In this document: positions 17,978 to 26,275 of the stretch, one piece after another
Position numbering within the stretch: position 1 is the stretch's first letter
How the letters are laid out: the number at the start of each line of letters is the position of its first letter
DNA from: Roseomonas sp. OT10
GTDB taxonomy: Bacteria > Pseudomonadota > Alphaproteobacteria > Acetobacterales > Acetobacteraceae
DNA: 64,000 nucleotides
Direction of reading: 5' to 3'
Assembly: GCF_020991085.1 (NCBI RefSeq)
Contig: NZ_CP087719.1
Location: forward strand, 4,856,001-4,920,000
Translations under genes and position numbers: made by a program
Notes under the pieces: generated by a model
What the model was told of the DNA's origin: nothing
Database searches by the model: none
Seen by the model: the letters and a program-made list of their open reading frames with translations, nothing else

Positions 17978-19948
17978 TCAGGAGAAGAAGAACTGCTGCG
18001 GCAGGGACGGGCCGGGATTCGGCCAGGCCCAGGAGTTGGGGTACTTCGCCGGCACGTTCTGGAGGTTGTTGCGGACGACGCCGAAGGTGTTGACGGCGAG
18101 GCAGATCCCGATCGGCTCGAACTGCTCGGCCGCGATGTCGAAGATCTGCTTCATGATCGCGCCGCGCTTCTCCATGTCCGCGGTGCCGCGCGCCTGGTCG
18201 AACAGCCGCATGCGCTGCTTCTGGTGCTCCGGCGGCTCCTGCCCCTCGCGGCCGCCCGAGACGTACCACTGCGCCCAGGGGATGGCGTAGCGCGTGCCCT
18301 GGGTGTGCTGGGCGAAGGCGTCGCGCGGGTCGAGCATGGGGTCGAGCCCGCCCGGCCCCGGCCAGACCGCCGCGTCGTGGTCGTTGTTGTCGCCGCGCGT
18401 GTAGTAGAGCGCGCGCTCGATGGTGTTGACCTTGATGTCCACCCCGATCGCGGCCCAGTGGCGCTTCACCAGCTCCAGCGCGTCCACCTGGTCGGGGTAA
18501 AGCACGGGGATCACGTCGATGGCGAAGAACACCTTCTGCCCGTCCGGGCGCAGGCGGAAGTTCTGCCCGTCGCGGCGGTTGTAGCCCAGCCGGTCGAGGA
18601 TGGCGTTGGCCTGGGCCTGGTCGAACTGGGTGAACTGCCGCGCCAGCTTCTCGTGGTACCACGGGTGCCCCGGGCGCGGGCCCATCTGGTAGGGCTCGGA
18701 CTGGCCGAGGTAGATCAGCTCGATCAGCTCCGCCCGGTTGATGCCCAGCGACAGCGCCTGGCGGAAGTCCTTGTTCGCGAACATCGCCCGCATGGCGGGG
18801 TCCTTGTGGGTGATGTTCAGGTAGATCTGCATCTGCTGCGCGCCGGAGGCGACCAGCTCCACCAGCCGGTAGCCGCCGCGCTGCATGGAGCGCGACAGGG
18901 TCGGCTTGTTCTGCAGCGAATCGATGTGCCGGTCCTGGAGGTCGAGCCGGCCGGAGACGGCGTCGATCATCAGGCTCTCCACGTCCTGGGAGATGCCCAG
19001 CGTGAGGCGGTCGATGTAGGGAAGCTGGTTGCCCGCCTGGTCGACCTGCCAGAAGTACGGGTTGCGCTCCATCACCACGCGGGTGGCGCCGCCGGTATAG
19101 GGCTCCTTGATCACCCAGGGATCGAGCACGGGCTTGTCCGGGTTGCCCCAGCGCGAGGGGATCTCCACGTCGCCCAGCTTGATCCGGAACAGCGAGGGCC
19201 AGTCGGACAGGTTGGCCTGCTGCACCAGCTTCGCCACCTCCGGGTTGAACTTCGGATGGAACTGCGAGGCGTAGTGCTTGGGGAACAGCGTCGGGTACTG
19301 GCCCAGCGGCGTCGCCAGCGTCTCCAGGAACAGCGCATAGGGGGCGGCGAAGGTGAACTTCACCGTCGCGTCGTCGATCTTGGTCGCCGTGCCCGGCTTG
19401 TTGTCGATGACGATGGCGCTGGGGGGCGAGCGGAACAGCTCCGTGTTCTTGCAGCAATCCTCGATGGCGAAGACCACGTCGTCGGCGGTGAAGGGGTGCC
19501 CGTCCGACCAGCGCATGCCGGGGCGCAGGTGGAAGGTGAATTCGGTGGCGTCGGGGTTCACCTCCCAACGCTCGGCGACGCCGGGAAGCACCTGGGTGAA
19601 GGCCAGGTTCCAGCGCACCAGCCCCTGGTTGCCGACGATGCGCAGGATGCCGTTGTGGTCGGCCGAGCCGCGCAGGCCGCGGCGCAGCGCGCCGCCGTAC
19701 TTGCCGACCTTCTCCACCTGGACGACCAGCGGGCTGGAGGGCAGGCGCTCGGCGAGCGGCGGCAGCTTGCGGTCGGCGACCAGCTTGGCGAGGTCGGGGG
19801 CTTCCTTGCCGGCCCCCTGCGCCCGCAGGACGCCGGGGAAGCCCAGCGCCAGCGCCACGGCGCCGGCACCGCCCTGCAGCAGGCGGCGGCGGTCGAGCGC
19901 ACCGGACGCGTCACGAGCCGCCCCGGGGCGGCGATCAGACTCGGACAT
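17978..19948 (-). CDS. ABC transporter substrate-binding protein, family 5
   Basis: A 656-residue periplasmic solute receptor of the oligopeptide/nickel/opine family (SBP_bac_5). A twin-arginine signal is visible: RRRLLQGGAGAVALAL, then cleavage near VLRAQ. The mature part has the family segments VLPGVAERWEVNPDATEFTFHLRPGMRWSDG and GHPFTADDVVFAIED. It is longer than DppA (~530), like receptors used for oligosaccharides in plant-associated alphaproteobacteria. The start at 19948 follows GGAGGGAAAG. The neighbouring dehydratases suggest a sugar-acid-containing ligand (inference). Confidence 0.9.
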   Translation of the reverse strand: MSESDRRPGAARDASGALDRRRLLQGGAGAVALALGFPGVLRAQGAGKEAPDLAKLVADRKLPPLAERLPSSPLVVQVEKVGKYGGALRRGLRGSADHNGILRIVGNQGLVRWNLAFTQVLPGVAERWEVNPDATEFTFHLRPGMRWSDGHPFTADDVVFAIEDCCKNTELFRSPPSAIVIDNKPGTATKIDDATVKFTFAAPYALFLETLATPLGQYPTLFPKHYASQFHPKFNPEVAKLVQQANLSDWPSLFRIKLGDVEIPSRWGNPDKPVLDPWVIKEPYTGGATRVVMERNPYFWQVDQAGNQLPYIDRLTLGISQDVESLMIDAVSGRLDLQDRHIDSLQNKPTLSRSMQRGGYRLVELVASGAQQMQIYLNITHKDPAMRAMFANKDFRQALSLGINRAELIELIYLGQSEPYQMGPRPGHPWYHEKLARQFTQFDQAQANAILDRLGYNRRDGQNFRLRPDGQKVFFAIDVIPVLYPDQVDALELVKRHWAAIGVDIKVNTIERALYYTRGDNNDHDAAVWPGPGGLDPMLDPRDAFAQHTQGTRYAIPWAQWYVSGGREGQEPPEHQKQRMRLFDQARGTADMEKRGAIMKQIFDIAAEQFEPIGICLAVNTFGVVRNNLQNVPAKYPNSWAWPNPGPSLPQQFFFS

Positions 19949-20026
19949 CTTTCCCTCCAGGCCCTGGGCCAGGGCCCCGGGCTTCGTGATGTGGCCCGGT
20001 TTCCGGTGCCCTTTAAACTGCAATAT

Positions 20027-20039
20027 CACATATCTTGTG
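20027..20039. promoter_or_regulatory. Candidate operator in AT-rich operon gap
   Basis: An inverted repeat CACA-TATCT-TGTG in a short AT-rich island (about 20008-20060) between the mannonate-dehydratase-like gene and the binding-protein gene. The island stands out in this GC-rich region and could hold an internal promoter and a regulator site for the transporter genes. No regulator gene is adjacent. Confidence 0.3.
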
Positions 20040-20111
20040 GCAGTACGCGAGATTCTGTCGTCCCAGGCAAAGGTGAAAATGCCGTAGCCTGGCGCCAGCC
20101 CTGCGCTGTCC

Positions 20112-21119
20112 TCAGGCCGTCGCCACGGCCGCCGGGCCCGGCTCCGGCGGCCGTCCCAGCGCCTGCAGCAGCGCGGCGATGTAGCCGTAGCAGAAGGCGA
20201 AGGCGGTGCCCTTGGGATCGCGGCCGCTGATCGTCGGCACGTGGTCCGGCATGATCATGTAGCGGTAGCCGACCGCCTCGTAGAGCTTCAGCGCCGCCCA
20301 CATGTCCATGTCGCCCTCCTCCGGGAAGGTCTCGCGGAAGCTGAGCCGCCCGCCCGCGATGTTGCGGAAATGGACGTTGAAGATCTTCCCGCGCTCGCCG
20401 AACCAGCGGATGACGTCGCCGATCTCCTCGCGCGGGTTCTCCAGCATCTCGCCGAGCGTGCCCTGGCAGAAGTTCAGCCCGTGATACGGGCTCTCCCGCA
20501 TCTGCACGAAGCGCTTCAGCCCCTCCACCGTGCCGAGGGCGCGCGTGACGCCGCGATAGCCCGGCGGCGTGTAGGGGTCGTGCGGATGGCAGGCGAGGCG
20601 GACGCGGCTGCTCTCCGCCACCGGCACCACGCGTTCCAGGAAGTAGTCGATGCGCGCCCAGTTCTCCTCTTCCGGCAGGATGCCGGCGAGCCCGGGCGGC
20701 GCGTCGTGATCCGCCTTGTCCCAGCGGAACGCCTCGGCCATTGCGCCGCCACGCCCCGCCTCCATCGGCGTGCGCGGGATGCCGATGATGTTCAGGTTGT
20801 ATTTCGCCGCCGGGATGCCCGCGGCGGCGAGGCGTTCGATCAACCGGCAGATGCTGTCGATCTGCCGGTCGCGGTCCGGCCCGGCGGTCAGGATGTCGGG
20901 ACTCCGCGATTCCTCGATCGGCCGGGAGGAGAGCGGGAGCTGCACCATGTCGAGCGACAGGCCGAAGCCTTCGATCTTCTCGCGGAAGCGCAGCAGCTCG
21001 TCGAGCGACCAGTCATGCGGGTTGCCCGGCGGGTCGGCGCAGACGTGGCGTACCCCCAGCTGCGCGAACATCCGGTAGTCGTCGTCGTCGCGCGCCGGAA
21101 CCTGCGTGCCCAGCAGCAT
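20112..21119 (-). CDS. Mannonate dehydratase-like protein (UxuA family)
   Basis: A 335-residue TIM-barrel protein of the UxuA/xylose-isomerase-like group. UxuA converts D-mannonate to 2-keto-3-deoxygluconate in hexuronate breakdown. Barrel-end motifs typical of the family are seen: RLACHPHDPY (metal His), LNFCQGTLGEM, NVHFRNI and IMPDHVP. It is shorter than E. coli UxuA (~394), so it may be a divergent subfamily. It is the first gene of the leftward operon, 163 bases before the transporter genes. With the enolase-type dehydratase at the far end, it suggests a sugar-acid catabolic role. Confidence 0.8.
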   Translation of the reverse strand: MLLGTQVPARDDDDYRMFAQLGVRHVCADPPGNPHDWSLDELLRFREKIEGFGLSLDMVQLPLSSRPIEESRSPDILTAGPDRDRQIDSICRLIERLAAAGIPAAKYNLNIIGIPRTPMEAGRGGAMAEAFRWDKADHDAPPGLAGILPEEENWARIDYFLERVVPVAESSRVRLACHPHDPYTPPGYRGVTRALGTVEGLKRFVQMRESPYHGLNFCQGTLGEMLENPREEIGDVIRWFGERGKIFNVHFRNIAGGRLSFRETFPEEGDMDMWAALKLYEAVGYRYMIMPDHVPTISGRDPKGTAFAFCYGYIAALLQALGRPPEPGPAAVATA

Positions 21120-21252
21120 CGGACCGTCTCCATCCCCCCGTCGGCCGGCCCGTTCCGGTCGCCCTTTGCGGCAGGATCATCCGCGCCCGTGCGGCCGTCA
21201 AACGGCCCGTCGCCGGGAACGCGGCGATCGGCGGAAGACGGCTTCGGACCTG

Positions 21253-23043
21253 TCAGCGCCGGCCCGAGAGGCGGGCCAGCCAGCGGCGCAGCGCCCCCTC
21301 CACGCCGCGGTGCCAGGTGCGCGGCGCCACGGGCCAGGCCGTGGGGTCGTCCAGCCGGTCCAGCACCACCTCGGCCGGGCAGGGCAGCAGCGTCAACGGA
21401 TCGAGGTAGCGCGGATAGGCCAGCAGCGTCGCGGCCACCAGCTCGTCCAGGCTGCGCCGCACGCCGCGCCGCCCCGGCGGGAAGCCGTCGGGCGAGCGGT
21501 CCTCGGTGAGTCCCCAGCCGGCATAGAAGGGCCGCCCCCAGACGGTGACCGGCACGCCGCGCAGCAGCGCCTCGAAGCCCGAGAGCGAGGTCAGGGTGTG
21601 CAGCCCGTCGATCTGCGGGAAGAGGCCGGAAAGCGGCGCGCCCGCCACCACCTCGTCCGCCACCTCGGCCAGGGCGGCGCGCGGGATGCGGCCGCGCCGG
21701 AAGCCCGCCTCCAGGTCGGGGTGCGGCTTGTAGACCAGCCACGCCCCGGGATGCGCCGCACGGACCTGGCGCAGCAAGGCGAGGTTGGAGCGGATCGGGC
21801 CGCCGCCCAGCCGGACGGAGGCATCGTCCTCCACCTGCCCCGGCACCAGCAGGACGGGCCGGCCGGCCGGGGCATGCAGGGCGGGCGCCTCGCCCGGCAG
21901 ATGGTACTTGCCGATCCCGCGCCCGACGACCGCCTCCCGCATCCGGGCCGCGCGGGCCAGCAGCGCGGGGTCGTCGATCCCCGCCTGCAGCAGCGCCTCC
22001 AGGTCGGAGGGCTCCGAGGGGTCGTAATAGGCGCGCCGAGAATCCAGGCAGTAGGAGGCCCCCGGCCGGAACCGTGCGCCGATCCCGCGCGAGCGCAGGA
22101 AGCCGTCCTCCAGCGCCAGCACCGGCACGCCCTGTCCGCGCAGCCCGGGACGCTCGCGGGAGGCCCAGACGGCGACGCCGCCGCCCTCCCGCCTCGCCAG
22201 GCGCAGCGCCGCGGCGGCCGAGCCGGCGAAGGCCGGCGCCGCTGCCTCCCGCCCCAGCAGCGCGCCCACCTGCGGGCGCTTCCAGCGGGCGACGCCGAGG
22301 CAGGCGACGACCCGCCGGTTCTCCTCCGCCCGGTCGCGCCAGAGCCGCAGCAGGTCGAGCGCCTCGCCAGGGTCGCAGGGGCGCCGACGGAAGGGGTCGG
22401 CCCAGCGCAGCATGGACAGGGTGGCCAGCGGCGCCCCCGGGCAGGGCCGACCCGCCACCCCGGCCAGCAGGGCCATGTTCCAGCCCGCCCCCCGGACCTC
22501 CGCGGCCAGGTCCAGCAGGGTCCAGGGCGACCAGTGGCCAGGGAGGAGGCGGGCCCCGGGGAGGCCTTCCGGTGCCACCTGGGCCCAGGGATCGCGGGCC
22601 AGCAGGACCCGCCGGCCCTCCGCCAGGGCTTCCTGCGCCGCCGCGGTGGTCAGCGCCAGGACCGCGCCCGGCTCCGCTCCCCCTGCCCCGCCCAGCGCGG
22701 CCCCGCCGGGATCGGGCAGGCCAGGCGGGCCGCCCAGCCGCCCGGCCCGGATGCGCTCCGCCATTCCGGGCGGCACGGCCATGGCGCCGGGATCGGGCAG
22801 GTCGGGTTCGCACAGAATGGGCGGCAGGCTGCGGCCGGCGAAGGCGGGCGGCGCGAAGGGACCGGTCGTGACGCGGCGGACGGGGCCGGCCCAGCCCGCC
22901 GGCGGCACGTCGTCCTCGGCCAGCAGCAGCGCCGCGGCCGGGGCGGGCCAGGGCACCAGCCGGGCCTCCGGCCAGAAGGCCGGCAGGTGCGGCCATTGCC
23001 GCAGGCGCGGGGCCAGGACGGCGAGGCCTCGCAAATCCTTCAT
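21253..23043 (-). CDS. Capsule polysaccharide biosynthesis protein, KpsC-like
   Basis: A 596-residue protein with the capsule-synthesis (KpsC/LpsZ) domain in its C-terminal half. Visible are LALEDGFLRSRGIGARFRPG, the DSRRAYYDPSEPSDLE segment, YKPHPDLEAGFR and the nucleotide-sugar site VTVWGRPFYAGWGLTED. KpsC adds Kdo to the lipid anchor of group 2 capsules. Classical KpsC has two complete transferase halves (~675 residues); here only the C-terminal half keeps all these motifs while the first half is eroded and Ala/Gly/Pro-rich. It is divergent from the export genes, 47 bases away. Confidence 0.83.
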   Translation of the reverse strand: MKDLRGLAVLAPRLRQWPHLPAFWPEARLVPWPAPAAALLLAEDDVPPAGWAGPVRRVTTGPFAPPAFAGRSLPPILCEPDLPDPGAMAVPPGMAERIRAGRLGGPPGLPDPGGAALGGAGGAEPGAVLALTTAAAQEALAEGRRVLLARDPWAQVAPEGLPGARLLPGHWSPWTLLDLAAEVRGAGWNMALLAGVAGRPCPGAPLATLSMLRWADPFRRRPCDPGEALDLLRLWRDRAEENRRVVACLGVARWKRPQVGALLGREAAAPAFAGSAAAALRLARREGGGVAVWASRERPGLRGQGVPVLALEDGFLRSRGIGARFRPGASYCLDSRRAYYDPSEPSDLEALLQAGIDDPALLARAARMREAVVGRGIGKYHLPGEAPALHAPAGRPVLLVPGQVEDDASVRLGGGPIRSNLALLRQVRAAHPGAWLVYKPHPDLEAGFRRGRIPRAALAEVADEVVAGAPLSGLFPQIDGLHTLTSLSGFEALLRGVPVTVWGRPFYAGWGLTEDRSPDGFPPGRRGVRRSLDELVAATLLAYPRYLDPLTLLPCPAEVVLDRLDDPTAWPVAPRTWHRGVEGALRRWLARLSGRR

Positions 23044-23090
23044 GTCGCAATCATTTTGTCGGACGGAGCGGATTGGGCTAGCGTGCCCCG

Positions 23091-23534
23091 ATGGACCACC
23101 ATGACCGCCCCTGCAACCCCCGCGGGCAGCGTGCCGGAACGATCCGGCTGCTGACCCTTCTGGCCCCGCTCGGCCTGGCGGCCTGCAGCGGGCAGAACAA
23201 CGTGGTCATGCCCTGGGACGCCTTCCGCAGCACCCCCGCCGCGGCGGCGCCGGCCCCCGTGGCGGCGACGCCCGCCCGTCCCGCTGATTCGCTGGCGGCC
23301 TTCGCGGGTCGCGCCGCCCCGGGCCAGCAGGAGAGCGTGACCCTGCCCGACAGCGGCCGGGCCGCGGTGGTGCGGCTGGTGCGGGCCTACAGCGCCGCCT
23401 CGGGGCGGGAGTGCCGGGAGCTGCAGATCGGCGGCGCCGCGGAAGGGCGCGGCGCGCTCTATTGCCAGGACCCGGTCGCCGGCTGGGTGCCGGCGCGGCC
23501 GCTGCTGCGCGGCGGGGCCTTGGGCCGCTCCTGA
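23091..23534 (+). CDS. Putative lipoprotein at the head of the capsule export operon
   Basis: 147 residues. The signal peptide has a lipobox at LAAC (Cys near residue 32), followed by a Pro/Ala linker. A small C-terminal domain of ~80 residues has two Cys (GRECRELQI and ALYCQDPVAGWVPARPL) and resembles a compact surface-assembly or SH3-like fold only in general look. I do not recognise the family. It lies seven bases before kpsM, so it is probably co-transcribed with capsule export and acts at the periplasmic or outer-membrane side. Confidence 0.7.
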   Translation: MDHHDRPCNPRGQRAGTIRLLTLLAPLGLAACSGQNNVVMPWDAFRSTPAAAAPAPVAATPARPADSLAAFAGRAAPGQQESVTLPDSGRAAVVRLVRAYSAASGRECRELQIGGAAEGRGALYCQDPVAGWVPARPLLRGGALGRS

Positions 23535-23540
23535 GCCCGG

Positions 23541-24347
23541 ATGAGCGCCAGCCTCCAGCCGGTCGGCCGCCCGGCACAACGCTCGCCCCTGGTCGTGCAG
23601 GTCCGGGTGATCGGCGCGCTGATCATGCGCGAGATGCAGACGCGCTTCGGGCGGCACAACCTCGGCTTCCTCTGGCTGTTCCTGGAGCCGCTGATGCTGG
23701 GGACCGTGCTGGGGACGATCCATGCCCTCCGCGGCCACAGCCTGCCGGGGGGGTTGAACCCCTTCATGTTCAGCATCGTGGGCTACGTGCCCTTCTTCGT
23801 CTTCCGGGCCATCGTCAACCGCGCTCCCAGCGCCGTGCATTCCAACCTGACCCTGCTGTTCCACCGGCAGGTGACGCTGTTCGACATCGTCACGGCGCGC
23901 AACCTGCTGGAAGCCGCCTCCATCACCATGGTGATCATGCTGGTCCTCGGCTTCGCAGGGCTGGTATGGGACGAGTGGCCGGAAGATGTCCGGCTGATAA
24001 TCATGGGCGTGCTCTGCATGCTGCTGCTGAGCCACGGGCTGGCCATGCTGTTGGCGGCCGGTGGCATACGCTGGGAGAGCTTCGACCGGCTCATCCATCC
24101 CGTCACCTACCTGACGATGCCGATCTCCGGTGCGTTCTTCGCCTTGCACTGGTTTTCGCCGGACGTGCGCGAGGCGCTGCTCTGGGTGCCGCTGGTGAAC
24201 ATCCATGAGATGATCCGGGACGGCTACTTCGGCTCTCGGCTGCCGGCCTATTACAGTGTCGGATACATCATCGCGTGGATCGCCGCCACCAACCTGCTGG
24301 GCATGGCCGCGCTGCGGTCGGCCCGGCGCCAGCTGACGCTGTTCTGA
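23541..24347 (+). CDS. kpsM: Capsular polysaccharide export ABC transporter permease
   Basis: A 268-residue ABC-2 type inner-membrane permease that moves lipid-linked capsule polymer across the inner membrane. About six membrane helices are seen, with the family motif REMQTRFGRHNLGFLWLFLEP in the N-terminal amphipathic segment and the FRAIVNRAPSAVHSN loop. It starts seven bases after the lipoprotein stop and is followed nine bases later by the ATPase gene. It belongs to the KpsM/BexB/CtrC group. Confidence 0.92.
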   Translation: MSASLQPVGRPAQRSPLVVQVRVIGALIMREMQTRFGRHNLGFLWLFLEPLMLGTVLGTIHALRGHSLPGGLNPFMFSIVGYVPFFVFRAIVNRAPSAVHSNLTLLFHRQVTLFDIVTARNLLEAASITMVIMLVLGFAGLVWDEWPEDVRLIIMGVLCMLLLSHGLAMLLAAGGIRWESFDRLIHPVTYLTMPISGAFFALHWFSPDVREALLWVPLVNIHEMIRDGYFGSRLPAYYSVGYIIAWIAATNLLGMAALRSARRQLTLF

Positions 24348-24356
24348 GTTCGCCCG

Positions 24357-25004
24357 GTGCTGGTCTTGGACAATGTCTGGAAGAGCTATCCGACACGCTC
24401 CGGCCTGCGCTCGGTGCTGGAAGGGGTGAATGCGGTCATTCGCCCCGGCGACGCGGTCGGTATCCTCGGGCGCAACGGCGCTGGCAAGTCCACCCTGCTG
24501 CGGATCCTGTCGGGGGTCGAGGTGCCCAGCGCAGGGCGCGTCATACGGCAAATGAGCGTCTCCTGGCCGCTGGCCTCGGGCTTCGGCATCCAGGCCAGCC
24601 TGAGCGGCGCCGACAACGCCCGCTTCATCGCCCGCATCTACGGCCTGCCGGTGCCGGAGGTGCTGGAGGCGGTGGAGAGCTTCGCCGAGCTGGGCCCGTA
24701 TTTCCGCGAGCCGGCACGCACCTATTCGGCCGGCATGATGGGGCGGCTGCTGCTGGGCCTGTCCTTCGCGGTCGACTTCGACTGCTACCTGATCGACGAG
24801 GCCGTCTCCGCCGGCGATGCCCGCTTCGTCGAGCGCACCCACCGCATGCTGCAGGAACGGCTGAGCCGCGCGGCGATGCTGATGGTCTCCCACAGCGCCG
24901 AGCATCTCCGCCAGTACTGCCGCACCGCCGCCGTGCTCCACCAGGGACGGCTGGAGTTCCACGAGGATCTCGATGAAGCTATCGCCGTCTATAACACCCT
25001 TTGA
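24357..25004 (+). CDS. kpsT: Capsular polysaccharide export ABC transporter ATPase
   Basis: 215 residues, the ATPase partner of KpsM. Walker A is GRNGAGKST, the signature is the polysaccharide-exporter variant YSAGMMGRLLLGLS, and Walker B is CYLIDEAVSAGD. The GTG at 24357 is the start (family N-terminus VLVLDNVWKSYPT). Its 3' end overlaps the kpsE start by 32 bases, so translation is coupled. The length matches KpsT/CtrD (~215-220). Confidence 0.93.
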   Translation: MLVLDNVWKSYPTRSGLRSVLEGVNAVIRPGDAVGILGRNGAGKSTLLRILSGVEVPSAGRVIRQMSVSWPLASGFGIQASLSGADNARFIARIYGLPVPEVLEAVESFAELGPYFREPARTYSAGMMGRLLLGLSFAVDFDCYLIDEAVSAGDARFVERTHRMLQERLSRAAMLMVSHSAEHLRQYCRTAAVLHQGRLEFHEDLDEAIAVYNTL

Positions 25005-26169
25005 CGCGCAGGCCGACCTCGAGGTGTCGAGCCGTGCCGGCCCGCTGCCCAGGCGGCCGTCACGGCTGGGGCGTCTGATCCGGCGCTACCGCGGCTTCCT
25101 CCTCATCGTGGTGCTGCCGATGCTCCTGGCCAGCGGCTACCTGCTGGGCGTCGCCGCCCCGCAGTACGAGAGCGAGACGCGCTTCCTGATCCGCTCGCGC
25201 GGCGGCAGCGGCACCGCGCCGAGCGGCGCGCTGGGCGAGATGCTGGGGGCGGCCGGCTTCAGGGCGAGCCAGGAGGACGCGATGGCGGTGCGCGAATTCC
25301 TGCAGTCCCGGGACGCGCTGCGCGGGCTGGAGGGCACGGTGGACGTGGTGGCGATCTGGCGCCGCCCGGAGGCGGACCGGCTGGCCCGCCTCTGGGAGGA
25401 GGACCCGCCGATGGAGAAGCTGCTGCGCTACTACCGGCGCATGGTGACGATCGGCTACGACAGCTCCTCCGGCGCGCTGACGGTGGCGACGCGCGCCTTC
25501 CGGCCCGAGGACGCGCAGGAGCTGACAGAGGCCCTGCTGCGCCAGTCCGAGAACCTGGTGAACCGGCTGAGCGAACGGGCCCGCGGCGACACGCTGCGCG
25601 TCGCCCGCGAGGAGGTCGCCCTGGCCGAGCAGCGCGTCCTCGCCTCCCGCGAGGCGCTGACGAACTTCCGGGTGCGCGAGCGCGCCGTCGATCCGGGGCG
25701 GGAGGCGGAGGCGAGCCAGGCCATCGTCGCCCGGCTGGAGAACGCGCTGACCGAGGCGCGGGCCGAGCATGCGGAGAAGTCCGCCTTCCTGCGCGCCGAC
25801 AACCCGGCGCTGCGCAACGTGCAGAACCGGATCAACGCGCTGGAGCGGCAGATCGCCGCGGACCGGGCCAAGATGACATCCGATGCGCGCCAGGCGCTGC
25901 CCGCGCAGATCGCGGGCTACGAGCGGCTGATGCTGGAGCGGGACTTCGCGGACAAGCAGCTCGCCTCCGCCACGGCCTCGCTGGAGCAGGCGCGCATCGA
26001 GTCGCAGCGCCAGCAGCTCTTCGTCTCCCGCGTGGTCCAGCCCAACCTGGCCGAGTATGCCGAGTACCCGCGGGTGCTGTTCCTGCTGGGCAGCCTGTTC
26101 GCGGTGCTGTGCGTCGTCTACGGTATCGGCTGGCTGCTGCTGGCCGGCGTGCGCGAGCACGCCGCCTGA
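24973..26169 (+). CDS. kpsE: Capsule polysaccharide export inner-membrane protein, KpsE type
   Basis: A 398-residue polysaccharide co-polymerase/export protein. It has an N-terminal membrane helix (residues ~36-58), a large periplasmic domain with long heptad coils (about 190-350), including RVLASREALTNFRVRER and NRINALERQIAADRAKM, and a C-terminal membrane helix (about 372-392). This is the layout of KpsE/BexC/CtrB, which bridges the inner-membrane transporter to the outer-membrane channel. It overlaps kpsT. Confidence 0.91.
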   Translation: MKLSPSITPFDAQADLEVSSRAGPLPRRPSRLGRLIRRYRGFLLIVVLPMLLASGYLLGVAAPQYESETRFLIRSRGGSGTAPSGALGEMLGAAGFRASQEDAMAVREFLQSRDALRGLEGTVDVVAIWRRPEADRLARLWEEDPPMEKLLRYYRRMVTIGYDSSSGALTVATRAFRPEDAQELTEALLRQSENLVNRLSERARGDTLRVAREEVALAEQRVLASREALTNFRVRERAVDPGREAEASQAIVARLENALTEARAEHAEKSAFLRADNPALRNVQNRINALERQIAADRAKMTSDARQALPAQIAGYERLMLERDFADKQLASATASLEQARIESQRQQLFVSRVVQPNLAEYAEYPRVLFLLGSLFAVLCVVYGIGWLLLAGVREHAA

Positions 26170-26275
26170 CGCCGCGGAGGGGGGATCCGGGCCACGCCGC
26201 GATGGGGCCGCGGCGGCCCAACGCATAGGGTCCGGTGCCGGGGGGGCGCCGGGCCTGGAGGGGAAGGGGGTTCAC

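Noticed and set aside
14121-20230. Long + strand frames opposite the ABC transporter operon (for example 14121-16244 and 18224-20230)
   Set aside because: They mirror genes with strong domain evidence and show His/Arg/Gln/Val-rich shadow composition without motifs.
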